DNA of 64,000 nucleotides. Source: an uncultured Blastocatellia bacterium. Its GTDB lineage: Bacteria > Acidobacteriota > Blastocatellia > Chloracidobacteriales > Chloracidobacteriaceae. The notes below the pieces were generated by a model. It made no database searches, was not told the origin of the DNA, and saw only the letters and a list, made by a program, of their open reading frames with translations. The position numbers and the translations under genes were made by a program. Below, in pieces: positions 1 through 9,093 of this stretch. The stretch spans positions 1-64,000 of the forward strand of contig CALGZC010000011.1 in NCBI GenBank assembly GCA_937934745.1, written 5' to 3'. Position 1 is the stretch's first letter. Each line of letters starts with the position of its first letter.

Positions 1-365
1 TGTGCCGACGTCGAGACGCAACTGACCGAGATGGACAGCGAAGACGATGTGAGCCGCTGATGCCCGGCACCTCCACCGGCGCGTGGCATAGCCGCCGAAC
101 GTCGCCGTCTCCAACCCCGTCAACAGCCTGAAAGGCGTGTCCGGTCGCTTGCTGCGCAAGGAGCGGTCCGACATCCAGAAGCGTGATCGGAAGGGCGCCG
201 GACGGATGGTACCTACCGCTGCCCCCACTACTGAGGCGGTCCGACATCCAGAAGCGTGACCGGAAGGGGGGGCTGTGGTCGCCGTCCGACTTGGCTGTAA
301 GCTCCGGCGGCGCGCCGCTTGCCATCGTGCGCCAGTACATCAAGCAACAGCAGACGCCACACTGA
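1..365 (+). pseudogene. Decayed IS200/IS605 transposase TnpA (5' end outside window)
   Basis: Remnant of a small Y1 HUH single-strand transposase. Bases 1-60 read as a TnpA-like stretch (CADVETQLTEMDSEDD) and end in a stop. Further conserved TnpA text follows in another frame from about 83 (PPNVAVSNPVNSLKGVSGRL), with a TAG at 89-91 where the family usually has Tyr. The C-terminus reads GLWSPSDLAVSSGGAPLAIV up to a stop at 363-365. A 33-bp stretch is duplicated at 163-195 and 236-268. The 73-bp offset breaks the frame. No intact reading frame remains, so the element cannot encode active transposase. Family assignment rests on remembered signatures and is fairly secure. Confidence 0.75.
163..268 (+). 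repeat. Internal direct duplication in the tnpA remnant
   Basis: Two 33-bp copies (163-195 and 236-268) differ at one position. They are offset by 73 bp, which is not a multiple of three, so the duplication itself helps inactivate the transposase gene. Confidence 0.8.
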
Positions 366-710
366 AAACGAGCCGCAGGCGGAGTTTCGGCGCAGCCAAA
401 CCCCATAGGACGGCTCGACTCCATAAATCCTGGTCCGCGCCTTGCCTGCCCTGAACGGCGGCGGCCCAGCGCGCACCGGGCAAGGGTTTTGTGAAATTCG
501 CAATGACCTCTCACCGGCTTGCAAGAGGAGCAAAACGCCCTGGACATTTTTTGTCTGGCTATCCTTAGCAGGCCGTTTCGACCTCCGGGCATTCAACCCC
601 AGACCCTGCTAGCCTGAATCATTCCATCTCTTTTTAGGTAATCTTAGGTAATCACTCTCTAGGTCAGGCGTCTCACGATGTTGGAGAGGCTTGTGCTCCG
701 GGGCCGGTGG
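366..710. other. Intergenic region with no supported gene
   Basis: About 345 bp between the transposase remnant and the first intact gene. It holds only short overlapping open frames without family resemblance, and a short T-rich stretch near 630-655. I see no tnpB, tRNA or clear terminator. Confidence 0.5.
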
Positions 711-1025
711 TCACGCCCCATCCGCTGTCACATTGGCTCTGTCCGGCACGTCAGCTGTTACTGTGGCGGGCGCAACATCAGTGCCGGCGGCGCAGCGCGC
801 AGGGTACACGGTTTCGGCCAAATACCGGGCATATGCCTCGAATTCGTCGAAGTCACCGTTCTTGGCCACGATGTACACATCGTCGCCGATGACCTCAAAC
901 AAGTAGCTCTCGCCGCATGAGGCAATGTAGCGATACTCCACCTGATCGTCATCCGTCTGCGTGATGTACCGCGAGCCAAAGATCATGTTGCGCTTGCCGA
1001 GGTACGTCGGCTCGACTTTGAGCAT
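711..1025 (-). CDS. Hypothetical protein (104 aa)
   Basis: Unrecognised small soluble protein. Residues 1-80 have balanced composition with alternating beta-like segments (SRYITQTDDDQVEYRYIA, SYLFEVIGDDVYIVAK) and an acidic helix, while the last 25 residues are Ala/Thr/Val-rich and look disordered. There is no signal peptide or membrane segment. It starts 43 bp downstream of the large P-loop gene on the same strand and may be cotranscribed with it. An AGAGG lies about 12 bases before the ATG. The overlapping plus-strand frames have unnatural composition and were taken as shadows. Function unknown. Confidence 0.6.
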   Translation of the reverse strand: MLKVEPTYLGKRNMIFGSRYITQTDDDQVEYRYIASCGESYLFEVIGDDVYIVAKNGDFDEFEAYARYLAETVYPARCAAGTDVAPATVTADVPDRANVTADGA

Positions 1026-1068
1026 AACGTGGCAGAACCTCTACCGGGCAGGTACCAGGAGCACGCAC

Positions 1069-4000
1069 CTACTCGGTCAGCACTTCGTTCAACACACGGA
1101 TCGTCTCGTCGTCCAGCAGTGGCATTTCATCGCTTCCGACCAACGCGGCAATCTTGCGAATCGTGTCTTGCGGGACCTGCTGGCGTCGCCGCTTGAGCCG
1201 CTCCCGAATCTCCTCACGGTGGCTTCGTAGAAGCTCCCGGTGGATTTCAAGACCGCGCCGCACTAGACTCAGCGCTCGTTCCTCCGTCTGTTTCAACCGG
1301 CCGGCTTCCTCTGGTGTAAAGCCGCAACGACACCTGGGCTGGGTGAGGAGAATGTCTTCAACCGGCTCGGTGCAAACCATTTGGTACAAGTTGGAAATTT
1401 CATTGATGGCATCCACCAGAAAGTCCTGACGGCTGATATTCAACTGGGTGATCATTTCCATATTGCGCCACTCTGGACTGGACACCAATCGCGTACAAAG
1501 CTGCTCAATGATGTTGGCCTGGGTCGCCCCGGCGTGCAGGAGACAGTAAAACTCGGCATAAATGGGCTGGAAAGCTCCAAATGCGAGGTCCACCTGCTTA
1601 CGATGATGGGGGTAAAACAACTGCCAGGGTGGGGCGCCGCGGAGCTTGAACGTTGAGCGAATGCGCTCAGCCGTTGGGTTGTTGGTGGGAAAGCTCTCGT
1701 TAAGGTAACGCAGTTTGGCCTCACACCCGGCCCGTGCCTGACTGTAGTTTGAGACGGCTTCCAGAATGGCCCGGTCTCGCCACAGCGCGTCGAGGTCGCT
1801 ATCAAACAGGTAGATAATCTCTTCTATTTCTTCCGTGACGGCGCGCCGCATCAAGGCATGCCGAATGTGGGCTGCAACGCGGTCGAACCGCCGGACGACC
1901 TGAATTGCCTCCCAGATCTCGGTTTCTTCCTGTGGAGCTTGGGACAACGTCTCGACCGCCTTGGAAAGATCGTGCTGGCGCCACGCTTGGTAGTACGCGC
2001 CCAGTTCCACCAGCGCGCGGTCAACATCTTCAGGAATGCACATTTCAACCCGCTCGCGGATTGGGGCTACCAGATGTCCAATCCACAGCGCAGCGTCTAA
2101 TGAAAGGGCTTCGGGGAAGCCCTCGGGAGAAACGGGCGAGGTGAGCGGCAGCAGCCATTCCCACATCTGCCAGGGTGCCGGCCGCACCGGCAGCGGCACA
2201 TCGCTGACCGTGCCATTCCGAAAGACAAAGCGACCTTCCAGAAGGTACTTCCGGCGGAACAACGCGGCACCCGCCTGCAACGTTTCCTCAATGAGACGCC
2301 GTGCAACGTCTTCCGTTGGCAGGAGACCACTCAGGATGGTGGGATCGGACAGACAGACCAAACGCTTCAGTACCCAGATGTCATCGGCGTCCAGGGCGCC
2401 GGGTAGCCAGTGGACGCCGATCTCGTCAGCCTGCAAGGCCTGCAAATCAAAGTCGGCCTGTCCGGCCCGGCGCGGGAAATACACACGTGCTTGGTGTTCG
2501 CTGCCCCGCTGGGACTGTGCCGGCTCCCAGACAATCCCCAGCGCATCCTGACGGATCACGTGCCACAGGTTGACGTGCTGAAGACACCACAGCTTGTCTC
2601 CTTCCTGGGCGAAACCGACCGGGAAATCTTCAAACAGACGGCTCCCAGAAGCCAGGAGTGCCAGGTTGAGACGTAGATCGCTGTCAGAAAGCGCTCCGGC
2701 GTGCGCCGTGACAAGACTCTCCAGGGCTTCGCCAGGATGGAGTGGGAAGCGGTATTCACGGTTTTCCGGGTCATCGCCGGTGACGATGACATTTTTTGCC
2801 AGTGCCTTGATTTGTTGCAATAGAGCCGCCGATAGCTTGTAGGTCGGCTTCTGACCGTACAGGTCGTAAAACAAGATGCCGTTGGTCAAGTCGGATACTG
2901 TGGACGACAGGCCGGCCACCGAGTGCATGAGAATAGCCTTGAGCAGCATGCGGGTATGCAGGCGCTGTCCCTGACTGATACGGGGAATGACGGCCTCTAC
3001 AGCCTGGTCATAGTTCTCAAACGCATGCGCCAGCGCCGGTACGCTCCGCAGCATCGGCTCGAGAACGTCAAACAGTTCGTCCACGGTAAACAGGCTTTCC
3101 GCCGGACGATTGCGAATGCGTTCAACAGCCTTGATTGCAAAGACCGGGAACGAAAAGCCGCTCAGATAGCGCCGCAGCCGCACACCGATATCCCACGCCA
3201 TCGGGTGCAGCGGATAGAGATTGATCAGGCGTTGTTCATCCAGCTGAAGCTTGGGAAGCTTGCGCTGGAGTTGCTCACGAACCTGGGCGACGGCATGCCG
3301 CTGCCGGGCATTTTTGGTCAGAAGATGCGCACCGATAAGCGCCGGAATCGCGTTTTCGCCAAGGTACTCAATGGCGTAGCTACTCAGCAGCATACCGACC
3401 TGTTCCGCCGATAACTGCCGTCCCTTGGCGCTATCGAGTACCGTATCCGTCACTGATACATAGACATACAGCGGGACCTGCCGTGAAATCCGGCTCAGAA
3501 GTTCAAGCATTTCCACCACAACCGCAGCGGTCCGCGGCGTTCGCTCCTGCAGCAGATCGTCGAGGGCATCAATGATAACCACCACCCCGTCGCCGGTCGG
3601 CACACCCTGGCAAGCACGGAGCAGGTCGTTTATAGCCGGGGCCAGTCCGTTCGGTGAGGTCGCCGAGTTCGCCAGGGTGTAACTGATGAAGCGCCCCAGG
3701 TAATCCAGCACGGGCAACGGGTTCTCCGGCTGGCCAAGCTGCCCACCGTATACGCTGATCACCTGCCAGTGCCGTGCACCGAGCTGGGCATGAATGTCCT
3801 GCAAGCGGCGCGATACTTGACCGAGTGGTTGACCCGCAAACTGCGTCAAGGCATGCACGAGCCGCAACAGAAAGGATTTTCCGCTGCCCGGCGGACCGAC
3901 CAACAACGATGCGCGGTGGCCGGCCGGCGTTGGTGTCACCAAACGTTCACTCAGACGCTGAAGCACATCGCCGAACTCGTAGGTCAGCAAAGCGCGGCGC

Positions 4001-4110
4001 AGAAGTTCGCGTTCCCATCCCGGCAAGGTAAAGTCCACCGGTACGAACTCAACAACGCTCAGGCAGTCACGAATTTTGGCGCCCATACACGTTATGACCG
4101 GCGCTGCCAC
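1069..4110 (-). CDS. Large P-loop ATPase, DUF6079/BrxC-PglY-like
   Basis: A 1013-residue predicted cytoplasmic ATPase. A Walker A motif GPPGSGKS lies at about 72-79 and a Walker B-like VVVIIDALDDLL at about 176-187. The short N-terminal segment beginning AKIRDCLSVVEFVPV and the late CRCGF motif (about 927) followed by a charged helical tail are arranged as in the DUF6079 family, which contains BREX phage-defence proteins BrxC/PglY. Those are usually near 1200 residues, so this one is somewhat short. No pglX methyltransferase, pglZ phosphatase or brxL lies beside it, so a complete BREX locus is not supported. The start used is GTG; an ATG at 4086 is an alternative, and neither has a good ribosome site. 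Family link moderate, function inferred. Confidence 0.7.
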   Translation of the reverse strand: MAAPVITCMGAKIRDCLSVVEFVPVDFTLPGWERELLRRALLTYEFGDVLQRLSERLVTPTPAGHRASLLVGPPGSGKSFLLRLVHALTQFAGQPLGQVSRRLQDIHAQLGARHWQVISVYGGQLGQPENPLPVLDYLGRFISYTLANSATSPNGLAPAINDLLRACQGVPTGDGVVVIIDALDDLLQERTPRTAAVVVEMLELLSRISRQVPLYVYVSVTDTVLDSAKGRQLSAEQVGMLLSSYAIEYLGENAIPALIGAHLLTKNARQRHAVAQVREQLQRKLPKLQLDEQRLINLYPLHPMAWDIGVRLRRYLSGFSFPVFAIKAVERIRNRPAESLFTVDELFDVLEPMLRSVPALAHAFENYDQAVEAVIPRISQGQRLHTRMLLKAILMHSVAGLSSTVSDLTNGILFYDLYGQKPTYKLSAALLQQIKALAKNVIVTGDDPENREYRFPLHPGEALESLVTAHAGALSDSDLRLNLALLASGSRLFEDFPVGFAQEGDKLWCLQHVNLWHVIRQDALGIVWEPAQSQRGSEHQARVYFPRRAGQADFDLQALQADEIGVHWLPGALDADDIWVLKRLVCLSDPTILSGLLPTEDVARRLIEETLQAGAALFRRKYLLEGRFVFRNGTVSDVPLPVRPAPWQMWEWLLPLTSPVSPEGFPEALSLDAALWIGHLVAPIRERVEMCIPEDVDRALVELGAYYQAWRQHDLSKAVETLSQAPQEETEIWEAIQVVRRFDRVAAHIRHALMRRAVTEEIEEIIYLFDSDLDALWRDRAILEAVSNYSQARAGCEAKLRYLNESFPTNNPTAERIRSTFKLRGAPPWQLFYPHHRKQVDLAFGAFQPIYAEFYCLLHAGATQANIIEQLCTRLVSSPEWRNMEMITQLNISRQDFLVDAINEISNLYQMVCTEPVEDILLTQPRCRCGFTPEEAGRLKQTEERALSLVRRGLEIHRELLRSHREEIRERLKRRRQQVPQDTIRKIAALVGSDEMPLLDDETIRVLNEVLTE

Positions 4111-4467
4111 AAGGCAGCAAGGGCAACATTGCTAAAAACGTAGACTTGATAATCTGGTCACCCAATAAACACGGCGCTTGGGAGGAAAAGCCACGCGGGG
4201 AGTCCCTTTTTACTGCTTCATCATACTCCCCTGGTGCGGATTACACCATGTTGATGAGGCTTTGGTAGCCAAGGTGACGGCAAAGCGCGAGGCTCACCAA
4301 AACGTGCCACTGTATCAACAGCACGGGCGTCCTCCAGGCTTGGAGACGCCCTACCGCTGGCAGGCGGACGGCCTACCTTCGCCGTTGTGGCAGCCCAGCG
4401 GTCAACGCGCTGGACGCTTAGGTCAACCCCTTTTGCCGGCTGCGCCCTCCATGCGTCACAGGATGCA
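4111..4467. other. Intergenic region with an imperfect palindrome
   Basis: About 357 bp between two minus-strand genes. Apart from the hairpin at 4325-4351 I see no supported gene. Short open frames on both strands here have no recognisable family and overlap each other. Confidence 0.4.
4325..4351 (-). repeat. Stem-loop, possible REP-like element or terminator
   Basis: GGGCGT-CCTCC pairs with GGAG-ACGCCC around a 6-base loop: about ten base pairs with one bulged C. It lies downstream of the 4468-5067 gene. No T-run follows on the minus strand, so a classical intrinsic terminator is doubtful; a dispersed palindromic element is the alternative. Confidence 0.3.
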
Positions 4468-5067
4468 CTATGGGCAGTCCGCCAGCGCATTGTTCGGGTC
4501 ACACGGCAGGGCATCTTCCAGCTGATGGAGTGAACCAATAACGGTGCTACGGCGCAGAGGAATGCTTGTGCCCTTTTCACGGTCGCCGTACACAATCAGC
4601 CCATACTCGGTTGACGGACGTCCGGTTTCACCGTCGTACACATAAAAAATCGTGTAGTTGTACTCACCGTTTTTGAACCTCACCGACACCGTCTCAAATT
4701 GAAAGCGTGAGTAGTGCGCATAGAAGAACATCCGCTGCGAACCGGCTCGTTCGGTCGGATACTCCAACTCAATCCGCCCGGGCCGCCCAAAGCGGTACTG
4801 AAGGTACCCGCTTTCGGCTGTCAGACGTGGCGAACCGCACAGGCACACCATTTTGCCGCGGGTTGTCAGGGCTCCAAAATACAGCTTTTCGTCCCTTGCG
4901 CACAGCATTTTGCCCTGTGCCTGCCACGCCGGTGCAGGATTGGCCGGCGCGGACTGCCAGGCCAGCAGTACCACCCCGACCAGCAGCCCCAGGGCAAACC
5001 CCGCCAGGGCTATCACACCTGTTTTCCAACGGCGACTTTTCCGATTGTGATCATGGCGACGAGGCAT
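4468..5067 (-). CDS. Membrane-anchored hypothetical protein (199 aa)
   Basis: A basic N-terminus (MPRRHDHNRKSRRWK) precedes one hydrophobic segment at about residues 17-36, so the protein is predicted to be a signal-anchored protein with its soluble part outside the membrane. The exported part carries a CLCGSP motif and beta-rich text (SVRFKNGEYNYTIFYVYDGE) and ends with an Asp/Pro/Cys-containing tail. I do not recognise the family. It starts 24 bp after the pmbA stop on the same strand, so the two are probably cotranscribed. Its Cys residues could form disulfides outside the cytoplasm, but that is inference. Confidence 0.7.
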   Translation of the reverse strand: MPRRHDHNRKSRRWKTGVIALAGFALGLLVGVVLLAWQSAPANPAPAWQAQGKMLCARDEKLYFGALTTRGKMVCLCGSPRLTAESGYLQYRFGRPGRIELEYPTERAGSQRMFFYAHYSRFQFETVSVRFKNGEYNYTIFYVYDGETGRPSTEYGLIVYGDREKGTSIPLRRSTVIGSLHQLEDALPCDPNNALADCP

Positions 5068-5091
5068 ACCAGGCGTTTTCCCCCATGAGGT

Positions 5092-6444
5092 TTAGATACC
5101 GGCAACCATCATCTCGGCAATCTTGAGCGTCGGCGCCGCCAATCGTCCACGAAAATCAAGGTCGTTCCCGACCATTTCGATCTGCTTAAACATTGTCAGC
5201 AGGTTGCCGGCAATGGTGACTTCTTCCACCGGAAACGTTAGCTCGCCGTTTTCAATCCACTGCCCGGCAGCGCCGCGCGAGTAATCCCCGGTCACACCGT
5301 TGACCCCAAAACCGATGAGTTCTGTCACATACAAACCGTTGCTCACCGAGGCAATAATCTCTTCCGGCGCGTGATGTCCGGCCACAAGGTACATGTTGTT
5401 GACCCCAACCGATGGTGTACCAGTCAACCCACGTGAAGCGTTGCCGGTGGTTCGCTCGCCCAGCTTGCGCGCGGTATAGGTGTTGTGCAGATAGCTTTCC
5501 AGCCGACCGTCACGGACAATGACCGTCCGACGGGTTGGAACACCTTCGCCGTCAAACGGCCGTGAACCGAGCCCTTCGGGCAGGCGTCCGTCATCCACAA
5601 CCGTCACCAGGGGCGAGGCCACACACTCACCGAGTTTCCCGACCAGAAATGATGCCTTGCGAAACACCGCATCGCCGGAAACTGCTGCAAACAGGTGGCC
5701 GATGAGGCTGGCTGCGACCTCCGGCGCGAAGACGACCGGGCAGCGTTGGGTCGGTACGCGTCGCGCTCCAAGTTTGCGGAGGGTGCGTTCCGCAGCCCGC
5801 CGGCCGATGGCTGCCGGGGACTCCATCCGGGAGAGTTTGCGGCGCGCATCATACCAGTAATCGCGTTGAAGCCGCCCGTCGGCATCACGTGCTACCGGGA
5901 CTGTTGTCAGCGACAGTGAAGCATGGCGGTATTCCCCTACGAAACCCAGCGAATTAGCCAGCACCGTTTGACCGGAAGCACTATCCACACCACCACCCTC
6001 AAAGTTGACAATGCGTGGGTCGTAGTCACGTGCCGCCGCTTCCGCCGTCAGCGCCAAACCGATTTTGTCCGCTGCCGATAGGGCAGTCAGGGCTGGATCG
6101 ACCAGATCTAGGTCGGGAATGTCGGTCGCCAAGTCGGCTGCGTCGGGAAGCCCTGCCGTGTCATCCACGGAAGTTGCCTGCGCCAGGGAGAGCGCAGTTT
6201 CCACAAGTTCGTCCAGGGCCGACGCCGACATATCTGAGGTCGATACCGATGCCTGCCGACCGCCGAGCAAGACGCGCACCCCTAAGCCACGACTGGCGGC
6301 TTCTTTGACGGTTTCAACCGCACCTAACCGCACCGCGGCCGCAAACTCGACGCTTTCACGCACGATCACCTCGGCAGCTGTCGCGCCTAAACGACGCGCT
6401 CGCTCGATAACCGAGACGGCAACTTCAGAAGGCGACCAGGCCAT
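5092..6444 (-). CDS. pmbA: TldD/PmbA family metalloprotease-like protein (PmbA/TldE)
   Basis: 450 residues, full length for the PmbA (TldE) subunit of the TldD/TldE proteolytic complex. In Escherichia coli this complex matures microcin B17 and degrades CcdA. The N-terminal half has the family pattern GVRVLLGGRQASVSTSD (about 53-69). The C-terminal half has LESYLHNTYTARKLGERTTG and GVNGVTGDYSRGAAGQWIENG, which is diagnostic for the PmbA side. The HExxH metal site belongs to TldD and is not expected here. No tldD partner lies in the window. It is probably cotranscribed with the small membrane protein 24 bp downstream. Confident in the family; physiological substrate unknown. Confidence 0.93.
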   Translation of the reverse strand: MAWSPSEVAVSVIERARRLGATAAEVIVRESVEFAAAVRLGAVETVKEAASRGLGVRVLLGGRQASVSTSDMSASALDELVETALSLAQATSVDDTAGLPDAADLATDIPDLDLVDPALTALSAADKIGLALTAEAAARDYDPRIVNFEGGGVDSASGQTVLANSLGFVGEYRHASLSLTTVPVARDADGRLQRDYWYDARRKLSRMESPAAIGRRAAERTLRKLGARRVPTQRCPVVFAPEVAASLIGHLFAAVSGDAVFRKASFLVGKLGECVASPLVTVVDDGRLPEGLGSRPFDGEGVPTRRTVIVRDGRLESYLHNTYTARKLGERTTGNASRGLTGTPSVGVNNMYLVAGHHAPEEIIASVSNGLYVTELIGFGVNGVTGDYSRGAAGQWIENGELTFPVEEVTIAGNLLTMFKQIEMVGNDLDFRGRLAAPTLKIAEMMVAGI

Positions 6445-6659
6445 AGCTTAACTTTGTCATCCGAGGGTCTACGGGCTGCATAAGCTGCATGCTACGAGCC
6501 AGCGGCTGCGGCTGCAAGCTGCGATTTGCGAATGAGAACTTGACAACAAGGCAGGCGCATCGCACCGTTGACAGTATTCAGCTTCAGCGCATCTCCGGCG
6601 GTGGATGGACGGTTGACGACCATCTACAGCACTCATCCTGTAAAAGGACTCGTCTTCAT

Positions 6660-7631
6660 ATGAAAAAAATCGGTGTTTTGGTTGGGCGTGAAAACACCTT
6701 TCCTCCGGCGCTCATCGAGCGCATCAACAAACAGTCACATGAAACCGGCGTCATGGCCGAGTACATCACCATCGGCGGTGTTCAGATGGATGCCACCTGC
6801 CCTTACGCCGTTATCATTGACCGGATTTCACATGAGATTCCCTTCTACCGGGCATTTTTGAAGAATGCCTACTTGTCAGGCACCATCATCGTCAACAATC
6901 CCTTCTGGTGGTCGGCCGACGACAAGTTCTTCAACTATTCCATGGCCGTGCGGCTCGGCGTCGCCGTTCCTAGAACGGCACTTCTGCCCCAAAAGGAGTA
7001 CATGGAGCGCATCACATCGCAGTCCCTGCGAAACCTTCAGTTTCCGCTCGATTGGCAGGCAATTGTGGATTACGTCGGGCTGCCGGCGATTCTCAAGCCG
7101 CACGACGGCGGCGGTTGGCGCGATGTCTATCGCATCAATTCCCTGGAAGAGCTCATTCAGGTCTACGACCGGACCGGGCAGCTCTGCATGACACTTCAGG
7201 AGTTTGTGAAATTTGACCGCTACGTACGCTGCTATTGCATTGCCAAGCAGCATGTTTTGATCATGCCCTACGATCCGTCGCGTCCCTATCCAACGCAGTA
7301 CCTTGACATTCGCCCGGAAGACTACCTTGAACTGGAGCTGCACGAGCGGATTGTGCGCGAGTGCCGGTTGTTATGTGAGGCGCTTGGCTATGACATCAAC
7401 ACCATTGAGTTCGCCATTCGGGACGGCGTACCCTACGCCATTGATTTTATGAATCCAGCCCCGGATGCCGATTCATTCTCAGTTGGTCCAGTTAACTTTG
7501 AATGGATGGTCTCCACGGTGAGCCGCCTGCTCATTCGGCTGGCACAAGAGGGGCGCCCGGCGGAACAGACGCATACCTTCCGTTGGGAAGAACTGATCGC
7601 CAAACACAACCGTTTGGCCGAGTACGCCTAA
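6660..7631 (+). CDS. ATP-grasp (RimK-like) ligase
   Basis: A 323-residue ATP-grasp enzyme beginning MKKIGVLVGRENTFP. Family elements are the lysine/glycine loop LPAILKPHDGGGWRDVY (about 142-158), LQEFVKFDRYVRCYCI as the hinge and arginine strand, and a metal-site region ending in AIDFMNPAPD. Such enzymes join a carboxylate to an amine or thiol via an acyl phosphate. The start at 6660 is preceded by AAAGGA about 11 bases upstream; an open extension back to 6489 has non-coding character and was rejected. The gene is first in a three-gene cluster with a circularly permuted ATP-grasp and a GCS2-type ligase, suggesting a short peptide-like product or tag. Substrates unknown. Confidence 0.85.
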   Translation: MKKIGVLVGRENTFPPALIERINKQSHETGVMAEYITIGGVQMDATCPYAVIIDRISHEIPFYRAFLKNAYLSGTIIVNNPFWWSADDKFFNYSMAVRLGVAVPRTALLPQKEYMERITSQSLRNLQFPLDWQAIVDYVGLPAILKPHDGGGWRDVYRINSLEELIQVYDRTGQLCMTLQEFVKFDRYVRCYCIAKQHVLIMPYDPSRPYPTQYLDIRPEDYLELELHERIVRECRLLCEALGYDINTIEFAIRDGVPYAIDFMNPAPDADSFSVGPVNFEWMVSTVSRLLIRLAQEGRPAEQTHTFRWEELIAKHNRLAEYA

Positions 7632-7654
7632 TACTGTGCTCTTTGGAGAAGCCA

Positions 7655-9013
7655 ATGGAAAGCCACGCAAAACTCAAAGCCGCCATTGCTCATTACGACG
7701 CCTTACTTCAGGAAACACCGACCACGTTGGCGGAAGCGCGCGATTTTCTGGCAGCCCGCAGCGCAGAAGAAAAGATGATTTTCGGGGGGCGACCACTGTC
7801 ACCGTATCTGCGCCCCCATTTTGTGACGGCCGAACGCTGGCGATACCTCTGTGAAGAGTGCGCCCGCATTTGGGAATGCGTCGAAGTGGTTGGGCGGGTG
7901 GCCATGAGCGACCGGCGCATCTACGACGACTTAGGTATCACAGACGGCGAAGCGCGCCTGATCGAAATCGATCCCGGCTACACGGGGATTTCCATCACGT
8001 CGCGGCTCGACTCCTTTCTCACAGAGGACGCCTTTTCCTTTGTCGAACTCAACGCCGAGAATCCGGCCGGTATTTCCTACTGCGAGGTCATGGCGCGGAT
8101 TTTTATGGAACTGCCGATTATGCAGCGGTTTACGGCGGTCTATTCGGTGACCCCACTGTATTCGCGCCGGCTGCTGCTTGACACGTTGTTGACGGCCTAC
8201 CGCGAGTGGCGCGGCAACAACGACAAGCCACGTATCGCCATCGTGGACTGGGAGGGGTTGCCGACGCAGTGTGAGTTTGAGCAGTTTCAGGCGTATTTCC
8301 AAGCCGAAGGATTCGCCTGTACGATTGCGCCGCCGGAACAGCTCGACTACCACAACGGCACACTCCGCCACGGCGACTTTGAAATCGATCTGGTCTATCG
8401 GCGCGTGTTGACTAACGATATTCTGGATCGCCCTGAGGCGTGTAAAGCGCTGGTCAACGCCTACCGCGACCGTGCGGTGTGTGTTGTCAACGGTTTTCGG
8501 ACGAAGTTTGTGCACAAGAAAATGTTCTTCGGCATTCTGACCGACGAGCGATATGCCGGGCTGTTTACACCGGAACAACAAGCGGCGATTCGGGAGCATA
8601 TTCCGTGGACACGCCGCCTGGCCGACATCCGCACGACATACGCCGGCAACACCATCACCCTCCTGGACTTTGTCCGCGCCAACCAGTCGCGGCTGGTCCT
8701 GAAGCCCAACGATGAATACGGCGGCAAAGGCGTGATTGTCGGCTGGGAGACCACTCCGGCCGAGTGGGAAGCGGCGATTGAGGAAGGGCTGCGCGGCGAC
8801 TACCTTGTCCAAGAAAAAGTCCCGACGGCGCATGAGGTCTTTCCTCACTTCACGCCGGGGGGGGATGTCAACTTCATTGAACAACTCGTGGACCTTGACC
8901 CACTCCTGTTTCACGGCAAGGTGGGCGGTGCGTTTACCCGACTGTCGAGCACGGCGCTATGCAACGTAACCTCAGGAGGGGGGATGGTGCCGACGTTCGT
9001 GCTCAACGTGTGA
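7655..9013 (+). CDS. Circularly permuted ATP-grasp type 2 protein
   Basis: A 452-residue member of the circularly permuted ATP-grasp group (DUF404/407-like). Motifs in order are FSFVELNAENPAGISYCEVM (about 130-149), CVVNGFRTKFVHKKMFF (about 278-294), the ATP-binding loop LVLKPNDEYGGKGVIVGW (about 350-367), and YLVQEKVP. The family is thought to form amide bonds in unusual peptides. The ATG at 7655 has GGAG seven bases upstream; an in-frame extension to 7502 would overlap the preceding gene deeply and was rejected. Only 23 bp separate it from the upstream ATP-grasp gene, so an operon is likely. No COG2307 alpha-E or transglutaminase partner lies adjacent, unlike the best-known arrangement of this family. 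Confidence 0.87.
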   Translation: MESHAKLKAAIAHYDALLQETPTTLAEARDFLAARSAEEKMIFGGRPLSPYLRPHFVTAERWRYLCEECARIWECVEVVGRVAMSDRRIYDDLGITDGEARLIEIDPGYTGISITSRLDSFLTEDAFSFVELNAENPAGISYCEVMARIFMELPIMQRFTAVYSVTPLYSRRLLLDTLLTAYREWRGNNDKPRIAIVDWEGLPTQCEFEQFQAYFQAEGFACTIAPPEQLDYHNGTLRHGDFEIDLVYRRVLTNDILDRPEACKALVNAYRDRAVCVVNGFRTKFVHKKMFFGILTDERYAGLFTPEQQAAIREHIPWTRRLADIRTTYAGNTITLLDFVRANQSRLVLKPNDEYGGKGVIVGWETTPAEWEAAIEEGLRGDYLVQEKVPTAHEVFPHFTPGGDVNFIEQLVDLDPLLFHGKVGGAFTRLSSTALCNVTSGGGMVPTFVLNV

Positions 9014-9093
9014 CGACACCTGATTGATTCCAAGACCTTTAGCGGCTGCAGCCTGCCAGCTTGCAGTTAGCTCCGCTTGGCGAGAGGATGGCT

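Noticed and set aside
711-4110. Complete BREX phage-defence locus
   Set aside because: Only a BrxC/PglY-like ATPase is visible; no PglX methyltransferase, PglZ or BrxL gene lies in the following 60 kb, and the left edge cannot be seen.
4178-4525. 115-residue plus-strand open frame
   Set aside because: It spans a palindrome and runs into the 3' end of a better-supported minus-strand gene; composition is not coding-like.
7931-8914. 327-residue minus-strand open frame
   Set aside because: Antisense to the circularly permuted ATP-grasp gene, which has clear motifs; the antisense product has no recognisable domain.
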